A stretch of 64,000 nt of DNA from Protula sp. h YS-2021 (lineage: Eukaryota; Annelida; Polychaeta; Sabellida; Serpulidae), in the NCBI GenBank assembly GCA_949752745.1, contig OX457033.1, positions 13,986,970 to 14,050,969 of the forward strand, read 5' to 3'. A model generated the notes under the pieces. That model was not told the origin of the DNA. It worked only from the letters and a program-made list of their open reading frames with translations, and searched no databases. Below are positions 13,224 to 26,290 of the stretch, in pieces (the first letter of the stretch is position 1; the number at the start of each line of letters is the position of its first letter). Both the position numbers and the translations under genes were made by a program.

Positions 13224-13328
13224 GTGAACGGGACTGTTTTCGTGATGGACTTCACTGGATTCACTGCAAAACATATGGCCAATCAAATGAATCCCAGTGA
13301 TATGAAGAAATTTAATAAACTCTGGCAG
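13224..13328 (+). CDS. CRAL-TRIO family gene, internal exon (core beta strand)
   Basis: 35 codons, phase 0, between ATCGCAG and GTGAGC. It encodes VNGTVFVMDFTGFTAKH, an unmistakable match to the CRAL-TRIO core 'V.G...I.D..G....H' strand-turn-helix that lines the lipid pocket, followed by a helix ending in KLWQ. Confidence 0.9.
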
Positions 13329-13545
13329 GTGAGCAATAATTTCACACGGAATATATTAAAACTCATAGATTTATAGACACCTGAAAAGTGAGCTGCAATT
13401 ATTTTCATCACAAGTTTATTTTAACCATCATGCCCATATGTATGCTCGTACATTAATACATTTCGATCCGTATCAAAACCGACTTGTCTTTCATTTATTT
13501 ATGTTTTGGTTTGATACTTTATACACAAAGTTTCAATATTTATAG

Positions 13546-13656
13546 AAAAACGTTCCTGGTCGCTTCAAAATGTTCCACTACTACAACGCTGGGTTATTTT
13601 TTGAGGCAATGATGACGATAGCTAAGCCATTTCTAGACAAGAAATATATTGAGCGT
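13546..13656 (+). CDS. CRAL-TRIO family gene, internal exon (pocket strand and gate helix)
   Basis: 37 codons, phase 0, between TTATAG and GTAAGT. It encodes KNVPGRFKMFHYYNAGLFF and then a helix with KPFLDKKYIER. This corresponds to 'YP.R....H..N.P..F......KPFL..K...RI' in CRAL-TRIO proteins, the strand followed by the mobile lipid-gate helix. Confidence 0.9.
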
Positions 13657-14138
13657 GTAAGTAGTTTACAGTTCTATTATTTTCTTGAAAAGAAGATTCC
13701 ATTGCTTGATTACATGTATTTGTACTCTTTTTCTTACATTCTTAAAAGTAAGTGAAGTAGTTATTACATTCATGTTTTTCTGAAAATCTTTAAGGCACTC
13801 GGTAAGAGGCATCTATTGTAAACTTATATTTAATAAACTGTGGCCAAAAATAGCCATCATCATTCGTTTTAATTTATTACTTGCCATTATAGTATATACT
13901 GAAGACCCATGTAAATCCGATGATGCCTTCTGTGGTCATTTGTAACGTTCATAAGCAGTTAATTTTAAAAAAGTAGAGGTATTTTATGTTTCTGTTCATA
14001 TCTTAAAATTTGAATTTAACAATGTTCGAAATTAATGTCTAATAAACATAATTATGATATAATATATTCAAAATATTGCGTTAATAAAAGTTTAATAAGC
14101 ATTCCAAATTTATGTTTCAAAAATGGTGTTTATGGCAG

Positions 14139-14259
14139 ATCAAAACGCATGATAACTTGGTGAGTCTGTATAAGCATGTACCGATGGAATTACTGCCGGA
14201 TGAGTATCTGCCAGATGACTACAAAGGTCCCAGCGCCGGACCTCTGGCTACAATCATTG
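14139..14259 (+). CDS. CRAL-TRIO family gene, penultimate exon
   Basis: 121 nt between ATGGCAG and GTAAAA. It begins IKTHDNLVSLYKHVPMELLP and continues with DEYLPDDYKGP, the closing 'H...L....P.E.LP.EYGG' segment of the domain, although the family's usual double glycine is replaced by DDYKGP. It ends one base into a codon, which joins the AT of the last exon to give Asp. A paralogous exon of identical length lies at 5915-6035. Confidence 0.9.
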
Positions 14260-14622
14260 GTAAAATTTTCCTTAATATATAATTGAATAATTTGAGCGAA
14301 AATTTGGAAATAATGCAGTTAAACACTGCATTTAAATAATATAGCTATTTGAATAAAATTTAGAAACATTCGATGCATTATGCTTAGTAATAATATGGTT
14401 ATCACTTCCAACCGATATAATGTCTGCTCTGGAAATGCATGTCAGCTTTTTAAGCATACAGGGTAACAACAGATAAGGGTAATATGAAATCCTAGGACGT
14501 ATTCCATGCTTGCTTTACGCACTCTCGTACCGTAACAACACCATTAAATCTACGCTATTTCTTTTCTTTTTATACTTTTTTACATGCTCCTCATATTTAT
14601 TACATAAAAACTTCATTTGTAG

Positions 14623-14768
14623 ATAATTTTATAGAACATATCCAGCAGGCAGAATTCAGAAATCACCTTCTATCACGAACGGACAGCAAGTGGGGGATAG
14701 ATGAAACAAAAAGACCGCAGCAAGACCAGGCATCACAACAATTATTTAGGAAAATCAATATAGACTAG
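14623..14768 (+). CDS. CRAL-TRIO family gene, last coding exon
   Basis: Preceded by TTTGTAG and ending at a TAG stop (14766-14768). It encodes DNFIEHIQQAEFRNHLLSR and a short polar tail with a final KINID. Many family members end with a similar amphipathic helix and an acidic or polar tail. The 146-nt length is exactly consistent with the incoming phase. Confidence 0.8.
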
Positions 14769-16290
14769 CTACAAGGGGTATTTCTATACCACTCACAGAG
14801 TTGCATTTTATCCGTGTTCAAATTAAAGACAAAAGAAGTTAAACAGGGATATTACTGTGGGAAAAGAGTTATATAATGAGTCAGTAGGTACAAGACAAGT
14901 TATATATGCAAAATAGTGCTATTTCAAGTTCAACAACATTTAAATGAGCCTAGATCATGGGTTGGAATATATCTATACGATTCGAGCATGCGTGGAAGGT
15001 CTTTTGAACGAACATTGCATTTCCACAGGTGCCCAACTAGTAGATCACTATTACAACCCAACACACACACCCTTTACACTGCCAGACTCTACCATTACCG
15101 CGTTTGTGTGCTGCATGACATTTTTTGTAACGCAAAACAAAAACGGTTTAGTCACGAAGCCGTTGTCAGAATCACTTTCAGCTATACTTATGGTGTCCAT
15201 GTAAATGTTGAGTTTTTCACCCGTTTATAAAATGCAAAACATAATTGCATTGTCATTTGGAGCGTATTATAATATGGATTAAAACATAATTTTTCTTCAG
15301 AAAATTAACTTACTTTTCAATTTGTTCATTCTTATTAGGGATGAGTGAACGGACTGTTTATAACTGTCTGCATTTTGGTATCTCTTTTTTTTACATTTCA
15401 GATCTAATACGTTAATGAAATGTACAACACAAAGTTTAAACTACAAGTACACAAAATGCATGAAAGATAAGTGAGATATAGTTAAAATAAAGTTCTTTTA
15501 TGTTACATTTTATGTTTAATTGTTATAATTAAAATTTCAAAATATGAGTTTGCGTCAGTTTTAGAACTCAAAATTTTCTAACTCTAGAATAACCAGTATT
15601 TGATTTTTAACTGGAATTACACAATTAAATGCAGGTACACTAAATAACTTCTCGATATGAAATTTTGTCATTAGAAAAGTTGGGTAACCGAATTGGTATT
15701 GTCAGAAAAAAACATTTTCAAGTTTCCATAAAACATGATTCTTGATCGTTGAAAATATTCCTTTCAAATTTGCACGCCAGCTAATAAACTTTGCTTCTTC
15801 AAACTGATGTTTTGTATTGACATTCAATTTGTTAAACACAAAAGAAAGAACAAAAATAGAGAACACATTAATATCAGCAATTCCCATTAACTTTCGGCAC
15901 GATTACACATGAATGATTTGGTGATTTCGGAGAAATAGCATAAAGCATGAAAATTATCTTTGAGGTCCAGTATTATTATCAGACAAAGAAAATCAACTGC
16001 GCATCACTGAGACAATATAAATACCCTGCTGCTTGTTAATGAACCATCCCTAGCAACACAACATCAATGTATTAAGTTTTTTATCAATTATAAAGGTTCA
16101 TTTTACTGCCCACACACAAATCCAATCACCAGGCCTAAATACGTATACAGCTGAACGCGCCTTGCAAAGATATTTATTCAATACCATTCAAATGTTATTA
16201 CATATTATACTTTACCTTTTCTGTGTATCTCTGTGATTCTTAATTTAAAATAGCACGTGTAGAAAAATAAATTGACACTAATAATAATAA
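14769..16290. other. Intergenic; no gene seen
   Basis: AT-rich sequence downstream of the CRAL-TRIO gene. Two overlapping frames near 14916-15230 show no family motif and probably lie in 3' UTR or intergenic DNA. Confidence 0.5.
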
Positions 16291-16294
16291 AAAC

Positions 16295-16500
16295 GGGGTG
16301 ACGGTTAGCTCAGTTGGTAGATCGTTGGTCTGGTAATCCTAAGGTCAGGAGTTCGATTCCGGCTTGGGGTGGTAAGCAGGGTATTGACGTTTGCTCAAAC
16401 TGCCTAAGCTAAGCGAATTGGATCACTTATCACGGAGTTCCAAGTTATCGCTCACTGAGGCTTTCGGCCATCCCTTTAAAATATCTGATACTGTAATACC
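16295..16500 (+). mobile_element. tRNA-derived SINE-like element
   Basis: The head has a clear RNA polymerase III A box (TAGCTCAGTTGG) and B box (GAGTTCGATTCC) spaced as in a tRNA, but the acceptor stem does not close properly. A non-tRNA body follows (GTAAGCAGGG, then CTAAGCGAATTGG). The head and parts of the body are shared with the element at 29300-29470, which supports a SINE rather than a single tRNA gene. Confidence 0.75.
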
Positions 16501-18486
16501 CTACTGTTCTTAGGTAGCGATCTAACGACACATGACGGACCAAAGAACATGTTATCTACTGAAATGTAAAACATGGAATTATTATTGAAATGTAAAAGAA
16601 GTATGTGGGAGTAAGTATTCTTGTAATTTACCAATAGAAATAGCTCCAATGCTTTTACTATGCATAACGTCTCAATTACCCATCTAAACTGTTACGAGGA
16701 GCACAAAACAGTACATTATCAAAATAGAAATCTGTCAGATATTATTATACGGTCTGGTGCACTATGGAAAATATGTAATTACATAATCAGAAATATGCTT
16801 TATCATTTGAGCTATTTTAGAAGGAATTGTATATTTTTCAGTTGCAGTGAGTGGAATGTGAAACCTTAAACCACAAAACTACTGCCCAGTTCTTGGCACA
16901 AAAAAGAATTTAACAGGAAACAATATCAAATCAATGTTTAAAAATGATTTGTTTGACAGAGAATCAAAATCAAGAGATGCCTAATAAAAGAAGCTTTTAC
17001 GTGAGCAATAAGCTGACCCAGCGGGATTGGGCATGGTCGCTAAGGTCGAAATGGACCTACCTCTCTCTGCTGTCAGACATTACAATGCATTTACAATACA
17101 GCATATCTTTTCACAAAGTCTGACACAAAACTGAGCTTTACTCATTACTTTTCTTAGATTGTCCTGATTTATATTGCCATTTGCCTTTCTTTAAGTAATA
17201 TACCTTAAGAACTTCCCACAAAGGCACAACAAAAACATACTGGTTATAGAAATCCCACTGAAACCTTTTGGACAATACATATGAACGATTTGCTAACTCC
17301 CATTTCTAAAATAACGTACAACAGCCCGACATCTCCAGTAAAATCAACTGATATAGTTTGTTTAGTATCGTGTACTAAACAATGATGCAGTTTCAGTCAT
17401 TTTATGTATTTATACGAGGAAAAACGCAATTGAGTTAATACATTAAGTGTTTCACCCAACAACTTTTTTCATTCACTGCTGTAATAACATCCTATATCCG
17501 GGCGGACAACAAATCATAGTGTAATGGCCAATTGTCTGTGTATAGTAGGTGTGAGACAGACCACATCTAGGTCATATTTGTCTGGAGAAGTTGCAAAATT
17601 AATGTTTACATTTCAGTCGAGCCTTAGAATACACTAACAATGATATTGCATGCTACAAATGTACGGCGGAATTAAAATTGACATCAATAAAACTGATTTT
17701 TCAACCTAACGAATGCATCTAAATTTCCAGAGAGTTCTTTGATATTATGTTTTAATTTCCGGAGATGGTTTGTGTTATTTCAAGATAAAATTTGGGTAGC
17801 CTTGACTAAATGTTTAGAAAATGACAGCAGTACGATTGGAATTGGGCAGCAAAGGTAATTAGCAAAATAGTCTAGTGTAATACTCATGAAGGTCCTGGAT
17901 AGTAAAGTGTTATAGATGACGCAAAATAACCAGCCAAAATATATTCTCAGCTGATGTTTGAACCAAACACTTGCGTGGGTAGCCCATGATATGAGTAAAT
18001 TACCAGAGATCACTTCGCAATGTTATAGCACAATTTCAGAATGCCGCGATTTGCAATAAGTCTGAAATACAAAGATAAACAAAGAAAATAGGAGTGACAT
18101 AGGTACAAATTAAAAGAGGAGCGTCTCTTGTTTTACGACTGATTTACTGTGCAATTGATCCTGGATTTCCAATAAGATACGCTCTAGGGATTCACCATAA
18201 TAGTGGCAATAAAGTCTATTAACGTTTCTCTCGATTTTGAAACAGGTTGCTGAAACGTAGGTTCTCTTTCTAATGTAAGATGCTATAAACAAGGGTATTT
18301 TTACAGACAAAAAGGGAAACGAATTAGTTTTAATTAAATCAAATCCCTCAACTCTCTATATATTAAATATAGTTAACGACTATGATTAGCTTGAGTGATA
18401 TTTATATTTGCAAGTTTAAAAATGTTACATTTTAAAGCATTGTTCATTACAGACTTTTAAGAAATAAAAACAAATAGTTATTTTAA
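16501..18486. other. Intergenic; no gene seen
   Basis: AT-rich unique-looking sequence with short random open frames only. I see no motif or splice-bounded exon. Confidence 0.5.
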
Positions 18487-18686
18487 NNNNNNNNNNNNNN
18501 NNNNNNNNNNNNNNNNNNNNNNNNNNNNNNNNNNNNNNNNNNNNNNNNNNNNNNNNNNNNNNNNNNNNNNNNNNNNNNNNNNNNNNNNNNNNNNNNNNNN
18601 NNNNNNNNNNNNNNNNNNNNNNNNNNNNNNNNNNNNNNNNNNNNNNNNNNNNNNNNNNNNNNNNNNNNNNNNNNNNNNNNNNNNNN
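18487..18686. other. Assembly gap (200 N)
   Basis: Exactly 200 undetermined bases, probably a placeholder of arbitrary length. Any frame crossing it is meaningless. Confidence 1.
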
Positions 18687-19640
18687 GATGTCGGATTGAT
18701 ATATCGCTTGACATAAGTAAATAATAAGTTGAAATATTTCCTTTTATGTTGTAGTTTGTGATGATTTTGTTCATTTCATGAAATGATTTAACAGATGCCT
18801 TAATTTAAAGTATAAGTCAAGCTTTTCTGGGATACTAAAACCAGTGCCGAACCTCAAATCACAATTAACTGACAACATTTTGCTGGCCTTTATTTCCATA
18901 GCTTTTAAGGTCTGACCTCATTAAGTCCTTTCAGTTTTGCGGGTATCTTTGAATTTTCAATTCTTTCTGTTTCGTTTATGTCTAAAGATACCATTTTAAT
19001 TAAATAACCAATAAATATCAACTGTCATGAATAACAGAGTACTATTTTTTGCGATTGTGGTTTGCTCTTTTGCGTAGTTTTGTTTCATTTTCAAGGCCGT
19101 TTTGTTCTTAGGACAACTTCTGTATTTTTTTAGCACTTAAGTATCTCGAAAGGAAATTGATAAAGCACTGCGTTACAAAACACTGTTTAGTCTATCTGAA
19201 CCTGAAGCCGTGTTACAACCCTTAACAACATTACGTTAAAATAAATTGTGTTTGTTTTTGTTTACATATAACAATATTGGTAGTTTAGTCAATTTTACAT
19301 TTTCGCGATAACAATAAGCTAACAAAACAATTATCCAGTAACTAGTCGAGCCAATATTACGTTTCACCGCATATCTTAGGCATAAACTTTAAACCAACAG
19401 AATTTGATCATTGCATCTTCCTTGCTTTAGTAATTTAACATCTTCCTGAAATTGAGAGCAGAGTGTTTTATAATGTTAGTGCGGCAACGTCCGCCTCAGA
19501 TTTGTTTCTATATTAAGAAAAACAGAAATCACTGAGTGTGCCTGTATGGGTATGAGAATGAGTTTGCTTTACATTTACATGGATATACAACCACAGAGAA
19601 CTACATGTATAGAGACAGGCAAGTTCAGAAACATGCCGGT
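18687..19640. other. Intergenic; no gene seen
   Basis: AT-rich sequence without recognisable coding or repeat signal, ending at the minisatellite. Confidence 0.5.
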
Positions 19641-20420
19641 ACGGAAATATGTGTGTGCAGAGACATACAGACAAAGAGGCAGAGAAAAAAGGGCACATTG
19701 ATATACCCGCACAGAGACATGCACACAAAGAGACACACATACACAGTGATATACCCGCACAGAGACACACAGGCAAAGAGGCAGAGACAAAAGGGCACAG
19801 TGATATACCCGCAAAGAGACACACAGGCAAAGAGGCAGAGACAAAAGGGCACAGTGATATACCTGCACAGAGACATGCACACAAAGAGACACACACATAC
19901 ACAGTGATATACCCGCACAGAGACACACAGGCATAGAGGCAGAGACAAAAGGGCACAGTGATATACCCGCACAGAGACATGCACGCAAAGAGATATACAC
20001 ATACACAGTGATATACCCGCACAGAGACACACAGGCAAAGAGGCAGAGACAAAAGGGCACAGTGATATACCCGCACAGAGACATGCACGCAAAGAGATAC
20101 ACATACACAGTGATATACCCGCACAGAGACATGCACACAAAGAGACACACACATACACAGTGATATACCCGCACAGAGACACACAGGCAAAGAGGCAGAG
20201 ACAAAAGGGCACAGTGATATACCCGCACAGAGACACACAGGCAAAGAGGCAGAGACAAAAGGGCACATTGATATACCCGCACAGAGACATGCACACAAAG
20301 AGACACACACATACACAGTGATATACCCGCACAGAGACACACAGGCATAGAGCAGAGACAAAAGGGCACAGTGATATACCCGCACAGAGACATGCACGCA
20401 AAGAGATATACATACATAGT
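19640..20420. repeat. Minisatellite built from two alternating unit types
   Basis: Units share the core CACAGTGATATACCCGCACA followed either by GAGACACACAGGCAAAGAGG or by GAGACATGCACACAAAGAGA. They alternate irregularly through about 780 bp. The array is open in several minus-strand frames at once because the units contain few stop codons. The predicted Cys-rich peptides have no family match and are regarded as artefacts. Confidence 0.9.
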
Positions 20421-23400
20421 CATACAGAGACAGAGACATTAAGGTATAGAGACACAGATACAGAGAGATGGAGATACAAGCAGTTACAGATACCACGAGA
20501 GATAAGATAATGCTGGTGATGCTTTGGGCAATTAATTGATGACGCGTTGATGAAGTATTGAAAAAAATCAAAACACTTATATTTCAAAATCTCACTTTTA
20601 GCATGGTTAAACAAAAATTGTTTGTGGCTGGAGATTGTTTCAATGTAAACAGTTACCTATGAAAGTAATATGATCACTTTTAACTTTTGTAAGTGACTGC
20701 TTGATGGTAAAAACTGCTTGTTCTCAATCAAGCAAGTTGCTACAGATACCCAACATGTAATGACGTAAGAAACTCCCATCTTCCATCTCCGGCTTTCATG
20801 CATTAGCACATGATACATGAAACTGTGAAAATGAATGGGATCCTTGCTGCCAAGAAACAATACAATGATGTCAGAAACACGTCAGAGTTTGAATAAAAAT
20901 ATAAGGTCTTTATTAAGTTAGACATTGCAATTTACATTTTTAGGCCCTAATTTATAGAACAACGCAAATAATGCACATAGAGATCAGTATTTCTTAAAAT
21001 GAACAGTAAAAGAGAATTCTTTTAGAAGTGTGGGGTTTTTTTTATTTTACATGCGAAAAGTATTTGAGGGGTGCTTTTGCTTGCTGTGAGAAATCAAGTC
21101 AAAGACTGTTATTCTTCTCAAGCGTGTAGTCAATTAAGCATTGCCTTAGACACTTGTAAAGGAACCTTCGTTGGTAATAGACACTCTAACATCAAGCATT
21201 AAACATAGATTATTCGCAAGTAGTTTTACAATGGATTTCAGGTCCTATAGCTGTCTTTTTAAATATATTTATTTTTTTAATCTTTTTATTTTTTTTGCAT
21301 AATAGTGTGCAGTGAACGGATAATATGTGATATATATACATGAGAAACTGTATGAAAAGTGTATTTTTAAAACTGACTATATGTATTGGTCTAATCATAA
21401 ATTAAATTTTAACTTTCCATATTGAGCCTGTTGCCAATTTTGAGAGTTACTTTTTTATTTCTCCTAATAAAACTTTCTTCTTGACTATTTCAGATCGTAT
21501 TTATTAGCCATAGTACATTAGATAGCACAGTAGATCAATAAATCAGTTTACATTTCATCATAATTGGAATTTTCGGATTGAAATCATGATTGAGGATTGT
21601 TTTTTAAAAAGACACAAGATAAGAGAAACAAATAACAACAAATAAAAATTTGATTTTTCTCGATAACGCGAGAGTTATTTCTATTGATATGGGACAGAAA
21701 AATAAATTTGTTGAACGTTAAAAAGGTATTTTTGCTTTTTTCCCGTTCTCTGTAAATTGATTTTGGTCTTTTGTCCCATTTACTCCCAAATATTTTTTTG
21801 GCTTCCACAAAATGGTAATTTCTCCAAGAGGAAGGAAAAATAAGCAAATATTACACTTTACTGTGATATGTCTTGCACCTGAGTACTGTGTGTGTCCTTT
21901 TAGAATATACTGAAGTTTTAAATTGACTGGAAGGGAATATTGCACGAGGTGTCAGTCTATACATTAGTAGAGTGTATTCCAAAGGAGACTAATATCCTTT
22001 TATGACATACCGTAATAAACATTATAAGAAACAGCCCCAAAATAAAAGAATATTATTTAATATAATAATATAGAGGAGATAGAACTGGTCCTTTTACAAG
22101 GCCATGATAACCTTTGAAAATGCGACTTAAAAGCCTCCTGTTTCGCATTAGCAACATCAACAGTGATTTGCCACGGAACTACGTAAGCCATCCACACGAG
22201 GTACGAAGCTTTTACTCTATGCAGCATCTACACGATTGTGCTTACGTCAAACGAAACAATGTGACAAATTATTAGATGAAGGATCGGCTTGATTCCTGTC
22301 TTCTTATCAGAAATGAGCTCATGAATATTTATGGGTATATAACAACCCATGTTGTTGTCATCTCAACACAATCCTTCGTGGTGACAAAAATAGCATTTTA
22401 TTACGTACTTAACGCAGAACATAACTTTTTGGGGGAGGGTTAGGGAGCGGGGGATCAACACCCGCTTGTTTTAACACTTTAAAAAGAATACTAAGGGTGT
22501 GGTTATTTAACATAGAAACAGCCATCTGAACTCTCTTATTTGATTTGCGCAAGGTTTGTTTTCTTTATGTGGCTCATACATACAAATCAAATCTTGTTTT
22601 TATGTGATTTGCTGTCAGAAAAGTGTCAAATTAGACTAAATATACCATTTGGATTGCCCAAGCTTTTAGGCTAAAAGGTTTGTTATCTTACATTTTATAC
22701 CCAACTGAGTATCACATTATTGTACAGGAAACTTATATCCTATGCTGAATCATTCCAAAGCCGTATCCTTATTTATTGGAAACAAATAATGAAATTGAAA
22801 GGACTCTTCAGCAGTGACCCAAACTGTCGTGATGGTCAATAAGGTAGGAAGATTTATTGTTTCACTATTCTGATCACAATATCGACATGCAAGTATTCAT
22901 AATTTGTCAATAAAGTATAGGATGCAACTTATATAACCGATAAGCTTTAGTCCAGTCAGAAGGCTTTGTTGCAATATTATGTACCTTTTTTTATATTGTT
23001 TCTAGTTGAATTAAGCGCCCTGTTTTGTGTGAAAAGCAAAGGAGTAGATCAAAGACATAAAGACGAGAAATGATGCTTTGTCGTTTATTTATTTGGTGAT
23101 AAACTTCCCGTTCGGAAAAGAACGCTATTTTGGGACACTTACGTTACAAGTGGGTAAAAAGAAGGAAGAATAAAACAATGCGAAAGAAGAGTTAGAAAGA
23201 AAGAAATTGCGATTAGTCGGCTTCTAGGACATGAATGGAACAGAAAGCATTACGTCTGTTCTTAAGCTTTACCCTACACACAGGAGATTTCCAGACATAG
23301 TTCGCTATGAGTCGTTCTGCAACATCTGGTTGTTTTTAAGAATTCAAGTAGTTCTTGTTGGGCCATTTCGAAATGAGTTTGACTGTAGCATTTCTCCTGA

Positions 23401-24669
23401 AAAGAAAAATTTGTGTGTGAAATTGAAAGTGTGTGAAATGAAGGATACTGCAAGTTGCAATCAGTCACACTCACCAGAAACCATTGAACTTGCCACAAAT
23501 GACTATGTTTTGTAATCGTACCATGTTTTAACAAACACCAGCACATTGGATGAAGGGCACTCAGCTTTTGCCTCCCAATGGTTATTATATTGGTGTCCGT
23601 AAAAGAATAGAATTCTACCATGATTTTTAAAGAGGATAAATGACATAAATCGTGTCGTGAAAAAAAATGATTTCTAATTTTTTCTGTGATATATATTTTA
23701 TTCTGTAATTGTTTTTTATTTTTGTTTTTATTAAGGTTAAAAACTTCTAAAAGTGTCGTTGTTATGGCGTTTTACCATAATTTTATATTTCACAAAATTA
23801 GAAAGTAAACTTCGTGTAAAATTATTGTAAAAGCACTATGTCGCTTTACCATAAATATAAATATATTAATGTAATTCAGTGTGTAGAAGTTTTGTATTGG
23901 GTTTTGTTATATTACCCACTTATATTCATATCTCAAACTGCCCCATGAGATATTTGATGTCTTTTCAGAAGTAATAGAAAAAGATTAACAATAAACAATA
24001 AACAATATTTTTAAACATCTTGCTGAAATCTCAGTTCAAATTCATTACTTTGGGAAATCCGTATTTAGCACAGGAGCAAGATAACATTCTCCGCAGGGAA
24101 TTACAGGGAAGTCTAGACACTAAACCTTGATGAGATTTTCTGTTTTGAGGGAAATCGTATTCATTTGGAAATTGTGGACTAATTAAGTATGTTTTTCGCT
24201 CTGGTTATTCACCTTTATAAACGTATCATAATTAAATAATTGACAGACAATTTTTTCTTAATGAAATCATAACTTTAAACTTAAATTCAATAATAAAAGA
24301 CGCTTTGAAATTTCCCCACGCTAAAACTTGAATTGATTTTTTTCAACATTTTTAATATACTATAATCATCTAGGAAATATAAAAAAGAAAGAAAAGATAT
24401 GAGCAAAGTTGCAGAAATATTGTGTGAGCTGAGTCACATCAATCTTAGAGCAATGATAAGGACAACAAGACACATTCAAAGCGTGGGTACTAGAGGAAAA
24501 GGTCACAGATTAATTTTGAGGCACTCATGGGTTAATAATGTCACCCTGGATGCGACGAAATGTAAAACGCCTTTATCAGGTACCAGAAAACAGAAAGATG
24601 TAATTATTCATAGCATCAAAAGTCTTACAATGAAGGGATAGACTGGGGTAGGCATGTAGGTCAGCAGCA
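20421..24669. other. Intergenic; no gene seen
   Basis: AT-rich, with short unrelated open frames (for example 23231-23515) that show no recognisable motif or splice context. Confidence 0.45.
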
Positions 24670-25440
24670 CATAAATGGGTTCCGGACTGACCCCCCGGGA
24701 CCAAATCCCCCGGGACCGAACCCCCCACCCCGACCAAACCCGCCAGGACCGAACCCCCCGCGCGCATAACCCCCATGCCAAAACCCCCCATATGGAGAGG
24801 ACCAAACCCCACTCCCCACTTTAACAATTATATTTGAATTTTAAGCAGCCTCCGATATTCTGTAATCGTTACTTTATGATTACTGATTATAAAGTATTAT
24901 AGGTACATAATTGCAGTCATATTATCTGACGAGCTTTGATCCCAAATGCAATCAGAGCTTCTGCCGGGTCCTGTTCTGTCATCTTACAATCACAGGATCT
25001 GAAGTACAATTTACACCCTTGTCATCTAGTCTGTACGTCGATTGCAGTTAAAACATCTGAAATACAAATTCCCGTTATTTATAAATCACAGGAGTCCACA
25101 TTGTGTGCTGAATTACAATTATACAGCCAACTGCAATTAATTTTGTCCAAAGTAGACGATATTACTGCAGAGGCCAATAAAACGTAAAGCAACAGAAACT
25201 GAAGAGACTGCTCAGCAGATTATCTCTCAGAGTGTTGAGCATTTATTACAAGGTGATTCTTATTGTAAAATCATGATGCAATAAACGTGTGTTTAAATTT
25301 GCCATATTATATTGGCATTTTGATTATGTTGAGAGGGGGTTTGGTCCGATAGGGGGGTTTGGGCACTGGGGTTATGCGCGCGGGGGGTTTGTTCCGGCGG
25401 GTTTGGTCACGGGGGGTTTGGTCCCGGGGGTTCTGTGCTA
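24670..25440. mobile_element. Non-autonomous element with GC-rich terminal inverted repeats
   Basis: The left end (about 24685-24815) is a run of CCCCCCGGGACCAAA-like segments including GCGCGCATAACCCC. The right end (about 25327-25435) is its reverse complement, with GGGGTTATGCGCGC and GGGGGGTTTGGTCCCGGGGG. The roughly 500-bp interior is ordinary AT-rich sequence with one non-conserved frame (24936-25187). No transposase is present. I could not define a target duplication, so the class is unknown. Confidence 0.65.
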
Positions 25441-26169
25441 GACCTCACATAAATCTGAAGCTATTCCTTTCAGATGTTTTAAAATGGATAAAATGGGAAC
25501 TACATAAATATTATTATTCAAAATGATGCCAGTAAATGGCGCATAACACACACTTAATGAAACTCGACTTTAAATTTTGTTTTGTAATTTGAATGATTTT
25601 AATTGGATTGAAATTCTCCAAAGGAATTGTTGTCTTACAGTATAGTAGGTAGCGGGAACCTAAGTGCTATGTACCTTTCTTAAGGATACTTTTGGCTGTC
25701 CAAATGTATACTATAGAAGCGATGCAGTCACATTCACCATCAATACACAAAATAACATTTGCCACGAAAAAAGTCTGCAGGTTTTTAAGCAAATTTAGGC
25801 AGTGAACGTATATTAAAATCTTTTCCAATCATCAGTCTAGATTTATGTAGTTTATTTCTTTTAAACATATTTGCATATTTATCACATTCTTATAAAGTTT
25901 TTGTTTATATATGGTAGAGGGTATATCCAACAACATAACGACACAGCGCTAGCAAATGAAACTTATCTGGAAACACTTTCATGAGCTAAAGATACAAAGA
26001 AAAAAAGCATGACGAATTTGTGTTTTTGTTACACAATCTGCAGTGTTTTATTTTTGCTGTTTTTATTCTGGAATTTAAACAGGTGCTCACGTTTTAATTA
26101 GCGCATTACATAACACTGGGAATACTGTCATGTTTTATTCCACAACAGTTTTTACCTCAAACAGGAAGC
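25441..26169. other. Intergenic; no gene seen
   Basis: AT-rich sequence without recognised features. Confidence 0.45.
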
Positions 26170-26199
26170 AGCAACTCTGTTGTTGGCCATATTCTCTTT

Positions 26200-26290
26200 G
26201 CTCGGTTTCAAACCCGGGACCATATGTTTAATAGATATCGCTCTTATCTACCACAATAAACATCATGCTGGTGCTGACTCACATTTTTAT
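26200..26290 (-). mobile_element. Possible tRNA-derived SINE fragment
   Basis: Read on the minus strand, GTGGTAGATAAGAGC resembles a tRNA D-arm and CCCGGGTTTGAAACC resembles a T-arm/B box at tRNA-like spacing. The D-arm start and acceptor stem are poor, so a degenerate SINE head is more likely than a working tRNA gene. Confidence 0.4.

Noticed and set aside
14916..15230. Two overlapping frames after the CRAL-TRIO gene
   Set aside because: No motif, no splice-site context and random codon make-up; likely 3' UTR or intergenic.
16295..16371. Functional tRNA gene (Thr-like anticodon)
   Set aside because: A and B boxes are good but the acceptor and anticodon stems pair poorly, and a shared non-tRNA tail marks it as SINE-derived.
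19513..20571. 352-codon minus-strand frame rich in Cys, Val and Ser
   Set aside because: It follows the minisatellite exactly; other frames of the same strand are equally open, and no family motif or splice context exists.
23231..23515. 94-codon plus-strand frame
   Set aside because: No recognisable domain, flanked by AT-rich sequence, and an antisense frame of similar length is equally open.
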